NCBI RefSeq assembly: GCF_004364555.1
Contig: NZ_SOAM01000004.1
Location: 288,450-352,449, forward strand
Length of the DNA: 64,000 nucleotides
Direction of reading: 5' to 3'
From: Amnibacterium kyonggiense
Lineage (GTDB): Bacteria; Actinomycetota; Actinomycetes; Actinomycetales; Microbacteriaceae
The notes under the pieces are model-generated. The model was given only the letters and a program-made list of their open reading frames with translations. It was not told the origin of the DNA and made no database searches. Below are positions 44,217 to 52,379 of the stretch, piece by piece (position 1 is the stretch's first letter; every line of letters begins with the position of its first letter). Position numbers and translations under genes: made by a program.

Positions 44217-44816
44217 TCAGTGCTCGACGAGGCGGCGGCCCTCGAAGGCGCGGCCCAGGGTGACCTCGTCGGCGTACTCGAGGTCGCCGCCGACGGGGAG
44301 GCCGGAGGCGAGCCGGCTCACCGGCACGTCCATCGTCTTCAGCAGGCGGGACAGGTAGGTCGCCGTCGCCTCGCCGGTCATGTTCGGGTCGGTCGCGATG
44401 ATGACCTCCTGCACCTCGCCGTCGGCGAGGCGCTGCACGAGCTCGCGGATCCGGAGGTCGTCCGGCCCGATGCCGTCGATGGGGCTGAGCGCGCCGCCGA
44501 GCACGTGGTACAGCCCGCGGTACTCGCGGGTGCGCTCGATCGCCGCGACGTCCTTCGGCTCCTCGACGACGCAGATCGTCGCACGGTTGCGGCGCGCATC
44601 GCGGCAGATGCCGCAGCGGTCCTGATCGGCGACGTTCCCGCAGAGCGAGCAGAAGCGGACCTTGTCCCGCACCTCGAGCAGCACCTCGCCGAGCCGCGTC
44701 ACGTCGAACCCGCGCGTCTGCACGATGTGGAACGCGATGCGCTGCGCCGACTTCGGGCCGATGCCCGGCAGACGGCCGAGCTCGTCGATCAGCTCCTGGA
44801 CGATGCCTTCGTACAC
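44217..44816 (-). CDS. recR: Recombination mediator protein RecR
   Basis: 199 residues, GTG at 44816. It has the helix-hairpin-helix [19 protein letters not shown], four Cys of the zinc finger (CSLCGN and CGIC), and a Toprim domain ([32 protein letters not shown]). RecR works with RecO to load RecA on gapped DNA. It starts 4 nt after dnaX and is translated from a GAGGTGA site inside its end, the usual dnaX-recR operon. Confidence 0.95.
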   Translation of the reverse strand: MYEGIVQELIDELGRLPGIGPKSAQRIAFHIVQTRGFDVTRLGEVLLEVRDKVRFCSLCGNVADQDRCGICRDARRNRATICVVEEPKDVAAIERTREYRGLYHVLGGALSPIDGIGPDDLRIRELVQRLADGEVQEVIIATDPNMTGEATATYLSRLLKTMDVPVSRLASGLPVGGDLEYADEVTLGRAFEGRRLVEH

Positions 44817-44820
44817 GGGA

Positions 44821-46965
44821 TCACCTCACCTCGGTCGGGACGATGACGGTCTCCTCGAGGAAGCTCGCCCCCAGCAGCTCCCGCACGACGGACTCGCCGT
44901 AGCGCTGGTCCTCGTCGGGCCGGATCGGCGGCACCGGACGGCTCGCCGCGGGCGGCGGACCGACCGGCTCCGGCTCGGCCGGGTCCGGCTCATCCTCCTC
45001 CGGGTCGGGGATCGTCGCCACGGTGCCCCAGCCGCTCGGCGGCAGGGGCTCGGCGACGACCGTCGGCGCCGCGCGGAGCGCCGCGGGAGCGGGAGCAGGT
45101 CGGACGGGGGCCGTGACGGGCGGCACGGCCGAGGGAGCCGAGACCGGTGCGGCGGCGGCCCGCGGGGCGGCGGGCTCCGCTCCGCGCTCGGCGGGGTCGG
45201 GCGGCGGCGGGACGTCGTCGGGGTCGTCGGGCGGCACGTCCGCGACCGGCGCGGAGGGGGTCGCCGGCTCGGTGCGCGCCGCGCCGCCGTCGACGCGCGG
45301 CAGAAACTTCACGCGGACGCCAAGGACGTCGACGATCGCCGTGCGCAGCACCTCGCTGACGCCGCCGCCGGCCTTGGCCGTCCCCTTGAAGCCGTCGACG
45401 TCGCTGCGGCTGACGAACGCCAGCGTGAGCACGTCGTCCTTCAGCGCCAGCGGGTAGGACGTGTAGACGACGGCCCACGCGCTGCGCTTCGCCCGCTGGA
45501 CCGTCTCGAGGATCTCCGGCCACGCGTCGCGGACGTGCTGGATGGTCAGCTCGCTGCCCGGCACACGGGGCGGCGCCGCAGCGGGCTTCGCGGCCGCCGC
45601 CGGCTGGACGGACGCCGCCGCCGGTCGCGGCGCGGGCACCGCCGGCGCGGCGGTCGGCGGCGGCACGTCGAAGGTCGGCGGCGCGACCGCGGGCGGTGCG
45701 ACGACGGGAGCCGCGGCGGCGACGGGCGCGGGGACGGCGGGCGCGGACGCGGGCGCCGGAGCGACCGGGCGCTCGGGCTGCGCGGCCGGAGCCGCGGCGG
45801 TCTGGACGGACTCGACGCCGACGCGTCGCTCGAGCCGCTCGATGCGGGTGGCCGCGCCCGCGTCGGACGCCGGCACGAGCATGCGCGCGACCATGAGCTC
45901 GAGGTGCAGCCGCGGCGAGGTCGCGCCGACCATCTCGTCCAGGGCGTCGCTGATCGTGTCGGCGATGCGGGACAGCTCGGCGGACCCGAAGCGCTGCGCC
46001 TGCACGGTGAGGGCGGCGATCTGGTCGGCAGGCGCCCCCCGCAGGACGCTGGCCGCGGAGTCGCCCGTCGCGGCGACGACGATGAGGTCGCGCATGCGCT
46101 CGAGGAGGTCCTCCACGAACCGACGCGGGTCCTGGCCGGTCTGCACGATGCGGTCGATGCTCGCGAAGGCGCCCGCGGCGTCCCCCTCCGCGACGGCCGT
46201 GACGACGTCGTCGATGAGTGACGCGCTCGTGTAGCCGAGCAGCGCGGTCGCCCGCTCGTACTCGACGCGCTCGCCCTCGGAGCCCGCGATCAGCTGGTCG
46301 AGCAGGGACAGGGTGTCGCGCGGGGAGCCGCCGCCCGCCTTGACGACGAGGGGCAGCACGCCCGCCTCGGTCGTGACGCCCTCCTCCTCGCAGAGGTGGC
46401 CGACGTACTCGAGCAGCTGCGCCGGCGGCACGAGCCGGAACGGGTAGTGGTGCGTCCGCGAGCGGATGGTGCCGATGACCTTCTCGGGCTCGGTCGTCGC
46501 GAAGATGAACTTCACGTGCTCCGGCGGCTCCTCCACGAGCTTGAGCAGCGCGTTGAACCCCTGCGGCGTCACCATGTGCGCCTCGTCGAGGATGAAGATC
46601 TTGTAGCGGTCGCGCGCCGGGGCGAAGACCGCCCGCTCGCGCAGGTCGCGGGCGTCGTCGACGCCGTTGTGGCTTGCCGCGTCGATCTCGACGACGTCGA
46701 GCGATCCGCCGCCGCCGCGGCCGAGCTCGACGCAGCTGGGGCAGGTGCCGCACGGGGTGTCCGTCGGCCCCTCGGCGCAGTTCAGGCAGCGCGCGAGGAT
46801 CCGCGCGGACGTCGTCTTGCCGCAGCCGCGCGGGCCGCTGAAGAGGTAGGCGTGGTTGACGCGGTCGGTGCGAAGGGCGGTGCGCAGCGGGTCGGTGACG
46901 TGGGCCTGCCCGATGAGCTCGGCGAAGGTCTCCGGCCGGTAGCGGCGGTAGAGGGCGGTGACCAC
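44821..46965 (-). CDS. dnaX: DNA polymerase III subunit gamma/tau
   Basis: 714 residues. Walker [10 protein letters not shown] (44-52), five Cys around the zinc site (60, 63, 72, 75, 78), DEAH (127-130), sensor segment [15 protein letters not shown]. After about residue 370 the protein becomes an Ala/Pro-rich linker, then a conserved domain ([29 protein letters not shown]) and another low-complexity Pro/Asp stretch. It is the motor of the clamp loader and tethers the polymerase. The GTG at 46965 follows TACCCT by 6 nt: leaderless start. No slippery A-run for a gamma frameshift is seen. Confidence 0.95.
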   Translation of the reverse strand: MVTALYRRYRPETFAELIGQAHVTDPLRTALRTDRVNHAYLFSGPRGCGKTTSARILARCLNCAEGPTDTPCGTCPSCVELGRGGGGSLDVVEIDAASHNGVDDARDLRERAVFAPARDRYKIFILDEAHMVTPQGFNALLKLVEEPPEHVKFIFATTEPEKVIGTIRSRTHHYPFRLVPPAQLLEYVGHLCEEEGVTTEAGVLPLVVKAGGGSPRDTLSLLDQLIAGSEGERVEYERATALLGYTSASLIDDVVTAVAEGDAAGAFASIDRIVQTGQDPRRFVEDLLERMRDLIVVAATGDSAASVLRGAPADQIAALTVQAQRFGSAELSRIADTISDALDEMVGATSPRLHLELMVARMLVPASDAGAATRIERLERRVGVESVQTAAAPAAQPERPVAPAPASAPAVPAPVAAAAPVVAPPAVAPPTFDVPPPTAAPAVPAPRPAAASVQPAAAAKPAAAPPRVPGSELTIQHVRDAWPEILETVQRAKRSAWAVVYTSYPLALKDDVLTLAFVSRSDVDGFKGTAKAGGGVSEVLRTAIVDVLGVRVKFLPRVDGGAARTEPATPSAPVADVPPDDPDDVPPPPDPAERGAEPAAPRAAAAPVSAPSAVPPVTAPVRPAPAPAALRAAPTVVAEPLPPSGWGTVATIPDPEEDEPDPAEPEPVGPPPAASRPVPPIRPDEDQRYGESVVRELLGASFLEETVIVPTEVR

Positions 46966-46971
46966 TGCACG

Positions 46972-46977
46972 AGGGTA
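46972..46977 (-). promoter_or_regulatory. Leaderless promoter -10 box of dnaX
   Basis: TACCCT on the minus strand ends 6 nt before the dnaX GTG. Confidence 0.5.
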
Positions 46978-47040
46978 ACCGCGGGGTCGGACAGCGGCGG
47001 GCGTGTCCGCCCTCAGCGCGACACGTCGTCCGCGCCCGCC

Positions 47041-47099
47041 CTCGCGTCGCGATTCCTGCCGCCATCCGCCGTCGGACGCGGCTCGAATCGCGACGCGAG
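47041..47099 (-). terminator. Palindrome after the VOC gene
   Basis: Perfect 15-bp arms (47041-47055 with 47085-47099) and 29-nt interior, starting 6 nt past the VOC stop on the minus strand and separating it from dnaX. Confidence 0.7.
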
Positions 47100-47105
47100 A
47101 GCAGG

Positions 47106-47477
47106 TCAGTCGCCGGGTACCTCGACCAGCACGACCGTGTTCCCGTCGGGGTCGCGGACCGTGAACATCGCCGGCGCGGAGGGCGTCCGGATCACCGCGT
47201 CGTCGACGTCGATCTCGTCGCGCTGCAGCGTCTCGTGCAGCAGGTCGATGTGCGGCACCCCGACGCGCACGCCGAGCGGAACGGGCCCGTTCCGGTCGAC
47301 CAGCGCCACGGACACCGGCGAGCCGGGCGGCGCGACCTCGACCCAGCGCGCTCCCCCGCTGAGTGCCGCGTCGCGGACGACCTCGAACCCGAGCACGTCC
47401 CGGTAGAACTCGATCGCGCGGTCCTGGTCCTCGACCGGCTGCGCGACGCTGAGGACGGCCATCTCCCGAGCGCTCAT
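47106..47477 (-). CDS. VOC-family (glyoxalase/dioxygenase fold) protein
   Basis: 123 residues from ATG 47477; upstream in-frame codons look unconserved. Paired beta-alpha-beta-beta-beta modules: VLSVAQPVEDQDRAIEFYRDVLGFEVV (module 1, with the common DQDRAIEFYRDVLG signature) and HIDLLHETLQRDEIDVDD..MFTVRDPDGNTVVLVEVP (module 2, with the DPDGN and Glu metal position). Enzymes of this superfamily detoxify methylglyoxal or antibiotics or cleave diols; the reaction cannot be chosen from sequence. Confidence 0.85.
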   Translation of the reverse strand: MSAREMAVLSVAQPVEDQDRAIEFYRDVLGFEVVRDAALSGGARWVEVAPPGSPVSVALVDRNGPVPLGVRVGVPHIDLLHETLQRDEIDVDDAVIRTPSAPAMFTVRDPDGNTVVLVEVPGD

Positions 47478-47565
47478 GCGGGCAGTGAACACCCGGCCGT
47501 CGGTCGGCGCCAGGGGCGGAGTCCCGGGCCGCGTCGAGGACACGCGCCGTCCAGGGGCGCGGTCG

Positions 47566-47571
47566 TAGCGT
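47566..47571 (+). promoter_or_regulatory. Leaderless promoter -10 box of the LLM oxidoreductase gene
   Basis: TAGCGT ends 7 nt before the ATG at 47579. Confidence 0.55.
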
Positions 47572-47578
47572 CCGGGGC

Positions 47579-48424
47579 ATGACGTGGCGCGAGCAGCTGG
47601 GACCGGTCGGCGTGTGGCGGGGTGTCGCCGCGGTGAGCACCGAGCTGGCCGTGGAGGTCGAGCGCCTCGGCTTCGGCGCGATCTGGCTCGGCGGCAGCCC
47701 CGGATCGGACCTGCGGCATCCGGAGGCGCTGCTGGACGCCACCGCGACGATCACGATCGCGACCGGGATCGTGAACATCTGGAGCTCCGACGCGGCCGAG
47801 CTCGCCGCCTCCTTCCACCGCATCGAAGCGCGTCATCCAGGCCGGCTCCTGCTCGGCATCGGCACCGGCCACCGCGAGGCGACCGCCGAGCGCACCCGAC
47901 CGCTCGACGCGATGCAGCGCTACCTCGACGTGCTCGACGAGAGCGGGGTGCCCCGCGACCGCCGCGTCCTGTCGGCCCTCGGGCCGAAGATGCTCGCGAT
48001 CTCCGCCGAGCGCAGCGCCGGCACGCATCCGTACCTCACCATCCCGCGGCAGACGGCCGAGCAGCGGGAGGCCCTCGGGCCGCACGCCCTCGTCGCGCCC
48101 GAGCAGACCGTCGTGCTCGACACCGATCCGGCCTCCGCGCGGGCATCGGCGCGCGGCTTCCTCGCGAACTACCTCCGGCTCGTCAACTACACGACGACGA
48201 TGCGTCGCGGCGGCTTCTCGGAGGACGACGTCGCGGCGCCGGGAACCGACCACCTCGTCGACGCGATCGTCCGCCACGGCGATGCGGCCGCGCTCGCGGC
48301 GGCCGCGCGTGCCCACCTCGACGAGGGCGCGGATCACGTCTGCCTGCAGGTCGTGCCCGCGCAGGACGACCCGCTGCCGGCGTACCGGGCGGTCGCCGCC
48401 GCGCTGGGCCTCCCCGCGACCTGA
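47579..48424 (+). CDS. F420-dependent LLM-class oxidoreductase (TIGR03620-like)
   Basis: 281 residues, luciferase-like monooxygenase fold: FGAIWLGGSPGSDLRHPEALLDATATIT, TGIVNIWSSDAAELAASFHRIEARHPGRLLLGIGTGHRE and the C-terminal DEGADHVCLQVVP. The LLGIGTGHRE turn binds the deazaflavin phosphate in F420-using members. It resembles the TIGR03620 group, found in F420-producing actinomycetes, of unknown substrate. ATG supported by a leaderless -10 box. It diverges from the VOC gene and converges on the membrane protein gene. Confidence 0.85.
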   Translation: MTWREQLGPVGVWRGVAAVSTELAVEVERLGFGAIWLGGSPGSDLRHPEALLDATATITIATGIVNIWSSDAAELAASFHRIEARHPGRLLLGIGTGHREATAERTRPLDAMQRYLDVLDESGVPRDRRVLSALGPKMLAISAERSAGTHPYLTIPRQTAEQREALGPHALVAPEQTVVLDTDPASARASARGFLANYLRLVNYTTTMRRGGFSEDDVAAPGTDHLVDAIVRHGDAAALAAAARAHLDEGADHVCLQVVPAQDDPLPAYRAVAAALGLPAT

Positions 48425-48436
48425 GGCCGTCGGGGG

Positions 48437-49153
48437 TCAGTTCGCGTTGTCCTGCCCCGTCTCGTGCACCGAGAGGCCGTGGCATCCGGCGGTTCGCCAG
48501 TCGTACGCACCGCTCTGCGGCGGCCCGAACAGCGCGGCGTCGTAGGCCTGCTGCTGCGCCGTGGTGAGCCCCTTCTTCCAGCCGAGCGGGTCGCGGTAGT
48601 CCGCGATCGGGTCGTAGACGAATCCGTGATCCGCCATGCACTGGATGTCGAGCCAGTTCTGCTCCTCCCAGACCGCGTCGTTCCCCGAGCTGCCCAAACC
48701 GACGACGAAGGCGTGCAGCTGCGCCCGGGAGATCCGCTGGAAGCCGGTCGGCGTGATCAGCGTCGCGGGAGGCGTGGACGGCGCGGTCGGCGTCCCGGTC
48801 GGCACGGGCGCGTCGGAGGTCGGGGCGTTCGTCGGCGTCGGGTCCGCGACCGGGGGCGTCGTCGCCGGCGTCGAGGTCGTCTCCGGCGGGGACGTCGTCG
48901 GGACGGCCGTCGAGGTGGCGGGCACCGGCCGCGTCCCGCCGACCGGCGCGCCGCGGAACGCGCCCCCGGGCAGCTGCAGCGCGACCGCCGTCGCCGCGAC
49001 GACGGCGACCGCCACCGCGCCGGTCACGACGGCCATGCGGAAGCGACCAGGTTCGGCGTCATGCGTGCGCATTCGGGGCCGCTCGGTGGCGACGGCCTGC
49101 TCGACGAGCAGCGCGCGCAGCGCCGCCCGGCGTTCCGAGAGGTCAGAGGCCAT
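48437..49153 (-). CDS. Membrane protein encoded with an ECF sigma factor (possible anti-sigma factor)
   Basis: 238 residues. N-terminal 38 residues cytoplasmic and charged, one membrane helix (about 39-62), then a Thr/Pro/Ala-rich spacer (about 75-140) and a C-terminal extracellular domain with W, Y and two Cys (CMADHGF and TAGCHGL). The start overlaps the sigma-factor stop by 11 nt. Position and topology suggest control of the sigma factor, but the short N-terminal part shows no zinc-binding anti-sigma (ZAS) motif, so it may instead be a target or sensor. Confidence 0.65.
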   Translation of the reverse strand: MASDLSERRAALRALLVEQAVATERPRMRTHDAEPGRFRMAVVTGAVAVAVVAATAVALQLPGGAFRGAPVGGTRPVPATSTAVPTTSPPETTSTPATTPPVADPTPTNAPTSDAPVPTGTPTAPSTPPATLITPTGFQRISRAQLHAFVVGLGSSGNDAVWEEQNWLDIQCMADHGFVYDPIADYRDPLGWKKGLTTAQQQAYDAALFGPPQSGAYDWRTAGCHGLSVHETGQDNAN

Positions 49154-49703
49154 GGGAGATCCCTTCCAAGGAGCCGGCGGTCATCGCGCCGAACCGGTCG
49201 GCCAGCCGCCGCTTGGCCCGGTGCAGCCGCGACTTGACGGTGCCGGGTCGCACCTGGAGCGCGGCGGCCGCTTCGCGCTCGCTCCACTCCTCGAGCACGC
49301 AGAGCGTGAGCACCTGCTGGTCCGCGATCGACAGGAGGCGCATCGCCGCGACGACCTCCGACTCCTCCACCGCGTCGAACCCGCCGTCGGTCGGCAGCAC
49401 GGGCGGCAGGCGGTCGAGCAGCGCCTGGTAGCGGCGACCGCTGCGCCGCACGTTGTTCGCGACGTTCGTCGCGGTGACGAGCAGCCACGGCACCGGCGAG
49501 CCGTCGACGACGCGGACGGTCGCCCGCTTCCGCCACGCCTCGAGGAACACGATCGCGAGCGCGTCCTCCACGTCCTGCGTCGACTGCAGCAGCCGGTGGA
49601 GGTGCCGCTGCACGCGGGGCGCGAACCGGTCGAAGACGACGCCGAAGGCCTCGCCGTCACCGGCGACGGCGCGCGCCCACGCGTCGGAGTCGTCCTCGTT
49701 CAC
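49143..49703 (-). CDS. ECF-type RNA polymerase sigma factor
   Basis: 186 residues. Region 2 includes GEAFGVVFDRFAPRVQRHLHRLLQSTQDVEDALAIVFLEAWRKRATVR with the DVED core; region 4 is LSIADQQVLTLCVLEEWSEREAAAALQVRPGTVKSRLHRAKRRLADR. It directs RNA polymerase to a small regulon. I use the GTG at 49703; a TTG two codons earlier is possible. A GGAACGGTTCC palindrome at 49728-49738 contains the GGAAC of many ECF -35 elements, which would fit autoregulation. Coupled to the membrane protein gene. Confidence 0.9.
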   Translation of the reverse strand: MNEDDSDAWARAVAGDGEAFGVVFDRFAPRVQRHLHRLLQSTQDVEDALAIVFLEAWRKRATVRVVDGSPVPWLLVTATNVANNVRRSGRRYQALLDRLPPVLPTDGGFDAVEESEVVAAMRLLSIADQQVLTLCVLEEWSEREAAAALQVRPGTVKSRLHRAKRRLADRFGAMTAGSLEGISHGL

Positions 49704-49727
49704 AGTCAAGGAGTGTCCGGCAGGTGC

Positions 49728-49738
49728 GGAACGGTTCC
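49728..49738. promoter_or_regulatory. GGAAC palindrome upstream of the ECF sigma gene
   Basis: GGAACGGTTCC, 25 nt upstream of the sigma factor start; read on the minus strand it offers a GGAACC -35 element, with no clear -10. Confidence 0.35.
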
Positions 49739-49806
49739 CGGTCGCGCCGCACCGGTGCTCCGGAGCACCGCCCGGCCCTCACTCGGCGCCCGTCAGGGTC
49801 GGGGCG

Positions 49807-49812
49807 TACCGT
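49807..49812 (+). promoter_or_regulatory. Leaderless promoter -10 box of the small acidic protein gene
   Basis: TACCGT ends 7 nt before the ATG at 49820. Confidence 0.5.
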
Positions 49813-49819
49813 CCCGCGG

Positions 49820-49975
49820 ATGAGCGACGAGCGCGACGACGCGGCCTCCCGATCCGAGCACGACCCGGTCACCGGGAACCCGGAAGGGCTGCCGGACCTG
49901 TTCGGGGAGGACCCGGAGCACAAGAAGCCACTCGTCCAGGACGCCTCCGTCGATCCGGAGGACGATCGCGACTGA
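49820..49975 (+). CDS. Small acidic hypothetical protein
   Basis: 51 residues, strongly acidic, no hydrophobic segment, predicted disordered: MSDERDDAASRSEHD at the start, PEGLPDLFGEDPEHKKPL in the middle. I do not recognise the family. The ATG at 49820 has a TANNNT box at the leaderless distance, which argues for a real gene despite the size. It diverges from the sigma factor gene; the shared region may place it in the same regulon. Confidence 0.6.
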   Translation: MSDERDDAASRSEHDPVTGNPEGLPDLFGEDPEHKKPLVQDASVDPEDDRD

Positions 49976-50088
49976 CCGCTCGGGGCGCCGCCTCGGCACG
50001 CCCTCGGAGATCCCGGCGAACGGACCCGGGACCGTTGCACGCGACGGAGGGCCCATCTACCGTGCAGCGGGACGAGGGGAGGGCTCCG

Positions 50089-50587
50089 ATGCGCGACGCC
50101 GAGGACGGGTTCGGATTCGGCGCGGCGCTGCGCGATCGCGGCGAGTGACGCGCGCTGGCGTGATCCGGCCGAGGCGGGCGACGATCCGCGGTTCGCGCCC
50201 GCCGAGCTCGAGCGCTTCCCGCACGCGCTCGCGTTCGTGCTGAACGCGTTCCCGAAGTGGACGGAGACGGTCGTCTTCCCCTGGACGGCCGGGACGAGCG
50301 AGACCGAGGTGCGCATCCTCACCGAGCGCGCGCTCGTCGTCGCGTCCATGCCGTGGGCGGCGGACGGCACGCGACCCGAGCCCCTGCTGAAGGTCCGGCC
50401 GCTCGGCCAGCTGCGACAGGTCGACGTCGACGGGTTCGCGTACGACGACGCCGGTCGCCCCGTCGGGTGCATGGTCACGCTGCTGTTCCAGCAGGGATCC
50501 GGCGTCCGCCTCGGCGGCGCCGAGGGCGCGGATCGCGCGGAGCTCGCCGAACTGCTGCCCTGGCTGCTGCGCACCCTCGACGCCTGA
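50089..50587 (+). pseudogene. Frame-disrupted gene of unknown family
   Basis: An ATG at 50089 with an excellent site (GAGGGGAGGG) opens a 19-codon frame that stops at 50148. The coding character then continues in the next frame to 50587: DPAEAGDDPRFAPAELERF, then ALAFVLNAFPKWTETVVF and a compact C-terminal domain. The second frame has no start codon near its beginning; the first ATG/GTG-type start inside (CTG/GTG about 50237) would cut off conserved-looking sequence. One extra base somewhere in 50120-50146 would explain it. It could be a real mutation, a sequencing error or, less likely, programmed frameshifting. Family not recognised. Confidence 0.55.
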
Positions 50588-50709
50588 CGTCAGGTCCACG
50601 ACGGACGACGGGGAGCCGTTGCTCCCGATGCGCATCCTGGCCCTGCGTGCGCATTCCGGCCTACCCTCTCCTCGGAGCACCGCCCCTGTCGCCGGCGGCG
50701 GCGCGCGAG

Positions 50710-50715
50710 TAGGTT
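50710..50715 (+). promoter_or_regulatory. Candidate -10 box of the AraC-type regulator gene
   Basis: TAGGTT, 22 nt before the GTG start, followed by GGAGG at 50729-50733. Confidence 0.35.
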
Positions 50716-50737
50716 GCGGCGCGAACGAGGAGGCGAC

Positions 50738-51724
50738 GTGGCATCCGAGGGGCCGAACGGGCTGCACCGGTGGTCGTTCACGGACGTCCACCAGCTCGCG
50801 GAGCTCTGGCCGGGAGCGGTGTTCCGTCAGATCGGACACGGCCCCTTCAGCGCGACGGTCGTGCGCCGCGCGCTCACGACGATCGTGATCGAGGGCGTCG
50901 TCGCGTCGCCCTACGCGGTCCGGCGCGGGGAGCACGAGATCGCCGCCGCGCCGCGGAACGACCTGCTGCTGCACGTCGTCCTCGACGGCCGCGCGACCGT
51001 CCGGCATGCCGGCATCGACCTCGACCTCGCGGCGGGAGACGCGTTCCTGCTCCGCCCGGGCAGCCCGTTCGAGTTCCGCTGCCCCGTCCGCACCCGCACG
51101 TTCCGCGCGACGGTCGCCGAGGAGCTGCTCCCGCCCGCGCTCCGCGACGTCTGGGACCCGCCGCTCGCCGCGCTGCACCGCTCGACCGTCGTCCGCGCGT
51201 TCCGCGCGCTGGCCTGGGACCTCCTCGCCGACGACGCGGCGCTCACGCTGCCGAGGGCCTCGGCGGCGCACCTCGACGCGGCGCTCGTCGCGCTCGAGCA
51301 GGGCGTGCTGGCGGAGGAGCTGGCGCAGCGTCCGGGCCGACCGGACGGGAACACGGCGCTCCGCGACGCGGTGCTCGCGGAGATCGAAGCGAGGCTCGCG
51401 GATCCTGCGCTGTCCCCGACCTCCCTCGCGGCGCACTTCTCGATCGGGGTGCGCACGCTGCACAAGCTCTTCGAGCCGCTGCCCGAGACCGCCGCCGGCC
51501 GGATCCGCCGTCGCCGCGTCGAGGAGGCCGCCGCCGTGCTGCGGATCCGCGACGCGAACGCCGCCGAGCTCGCGGCGTCGCTCGGGTTCGGGTCCCGCGA
51601 CGTGTTCCAGCGCGCCTTCCGGCAGCTGCAGGGCATGACGCCGGCCGAGTACCGCTCGCTCCGCGCGGACGTCGCTCAGCCGCGCGTCGAGCCGCGGGAC
51701 AGCACGCCGAGCACCGCGCCGTAG
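50738..51724 (+). CDS. AraC-family transcriptional regulator
   Basis: 328 residues, GTG at 50738 four bases after GGAGG. N-terminal cupin-like ligand domain with NDLLLHVVLDGRATVRHAGIDLDLAAGDAFLLRPGSPFEF (AraC-binding-like domain 2). C-terminal double HTH: LSPTSLAAHFSIGVRTLHKLF and DANAAELAASLGFGSRDVFQRAFRQLQGMTPAEYR. It should bind DNA as a dimer in response to a small ligand. Target genes are not evident; the next + strand gene is more than 600 bp away. Its 3' end overlaps the convergent frame-disrupted gene. Confidence 0.88.
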   Translation: MASEGPNGLHRWSFTDVHQLAELWPGAVFRQIGHGPFSATVVRRALTTIVIEGVVASPYAVRRGEHEIAAAPRNDLLLHVVLDGRATVRHAGIDLDLAAGDAFLLRPGSPFEFRCPVRTRTFRATVAEELLPPALRDVWDPPLAALHRSTVVRAFRALAWDLLADDAALTLPRASAAHLDAALVALEQGVLAEELAQRPGRPDGNTALRDAVLAEIEARLADPALSPTSLAAHFSIGVRTLHKLFEPLPETAAGRIRRRRVEEAAAVLRIRDANAAELAASLGFGSRDVFQRAFRQLQGMTPAEYRSLRADVAQPRVEPRDSTPSTAP

Positions 51725-52112
51725 AGCGCGTGCGCGACGACCATCGTGACGACGCGACCGCGCTGATCGTGATGGGCGGCGGGAGCACGCCCAGCACGGG
51801 CAGCCACCCCTCGTAGCCGACCGCCCACAGGACCAGGCCGTACCCGACGCCCGCCACCGGTCGCAGCCCGGCCGGCAGCGGCACCGCGCCGAACGCGGCG
51901 CCCGCGGCCGCCCCGTACGCGAGGTGGGACGCGATCGCGAGCCCGTCCGCCGTCCCGCCGCCCGACACCGGCGCGAGCCGGTCGACCACCTTCCGCGGCG
52001 GCTGGCCGCGCATCACGCCGATGCGCTCGGCGACGACCATCCGCGTCGACATCGCCGCGGTGGCGCCGGTGCCGGCCAGCACGCCCCGGGCGACCCCGTT
52101 CAGCAGGTCCAC
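51676..52112 (-). pseudogene. Frame-disrupted small membrane protein (DUF6789-like)
   Basis: From GTG 52112 (GGGAGGG eight bases upstream) the protein reads LLNGVARGVLAGTGATAAMS, then GQPPRKVVDRLAPVSGG, HLAYGAAAGAAFGA and YGLVLWAVGYEGWLPVLGVLPP. Near 51776 the reading frame must shift by one base to continue into AHHDQRGRVVTMVVAHALYGAVLGVL. Both halves belong together: the LPPA-H-D-RGR junction and the second helix are what this membrane family shows. One deleted base in a CCGCCGCCC run accounts for it. The gene overlaps the 3' end of the AraC gene by 49 nt. The family name is from memory and tentative. Confidence 0.65.
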
Positions 52113-52220
52113 GGATCCGTCCCTCCCGCTCCGCCGGGAAGAGCGCAGCACGGTCGACGGTAGGCGCGTCGCCGCGCACGGTCACGGGGTTGCGCGACGC
52201 CGACGCATCCCCGCTCGACC

Positions 52221-52254
52221 GCGGGCGCGCGCGGGCGCGGGCGCGGGCGCGCGT
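52221..52254. repeat. GC-only simple repeat
   Basis: 34 bases of G and C only, built of GCGGGC/GCGC units, 5' of the epimerase promoter. Slippage-prone and possibly Z-DNA-forming. Confidence 0.7.
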
Positions 52255-52367
52255 CACCGCGGTCGTCAGCCGAGGGACGCCCTACGCCGTTCCGTCAACG
52301 GGGTTGACAGGGTCGCGGACGCCCCCGTATGAGCGCTCCGGGCGCCCCCGCTCCCAGACGTCGCTCG

Positions 52368-52373
52368 TACCGT
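52368..52373 (+). promoter_or_regulatory. Leaderless promoter -10 box of the epimerase gene
   Basis: TACCGT ends 6 nt before the ATG at 52380. Confidence 0.55.
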
Positions 52374-52379
52374 GGCGCG

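Noticed and set aside
46920..47000. Frameshift slippery site to produce the gamma form of DnaX
   Set aside because: No A-rich heptamer followed by a hairpin in dnaX; GC-rich actinobacterial dnaX genes normally make one product.
46966..47105. Possible SRP RNA (ffs), often found near dnaX in actinomycetes
   Set aside because: No GGAAG/GCAGC SRP domain IV motif; the region is explained by the promoter of dnaX and the VOC terminator.
52221..52254. Short CRISPR-like or tandem repeat array
   Set aside because: Pure GC simple sequence without unique spacers.
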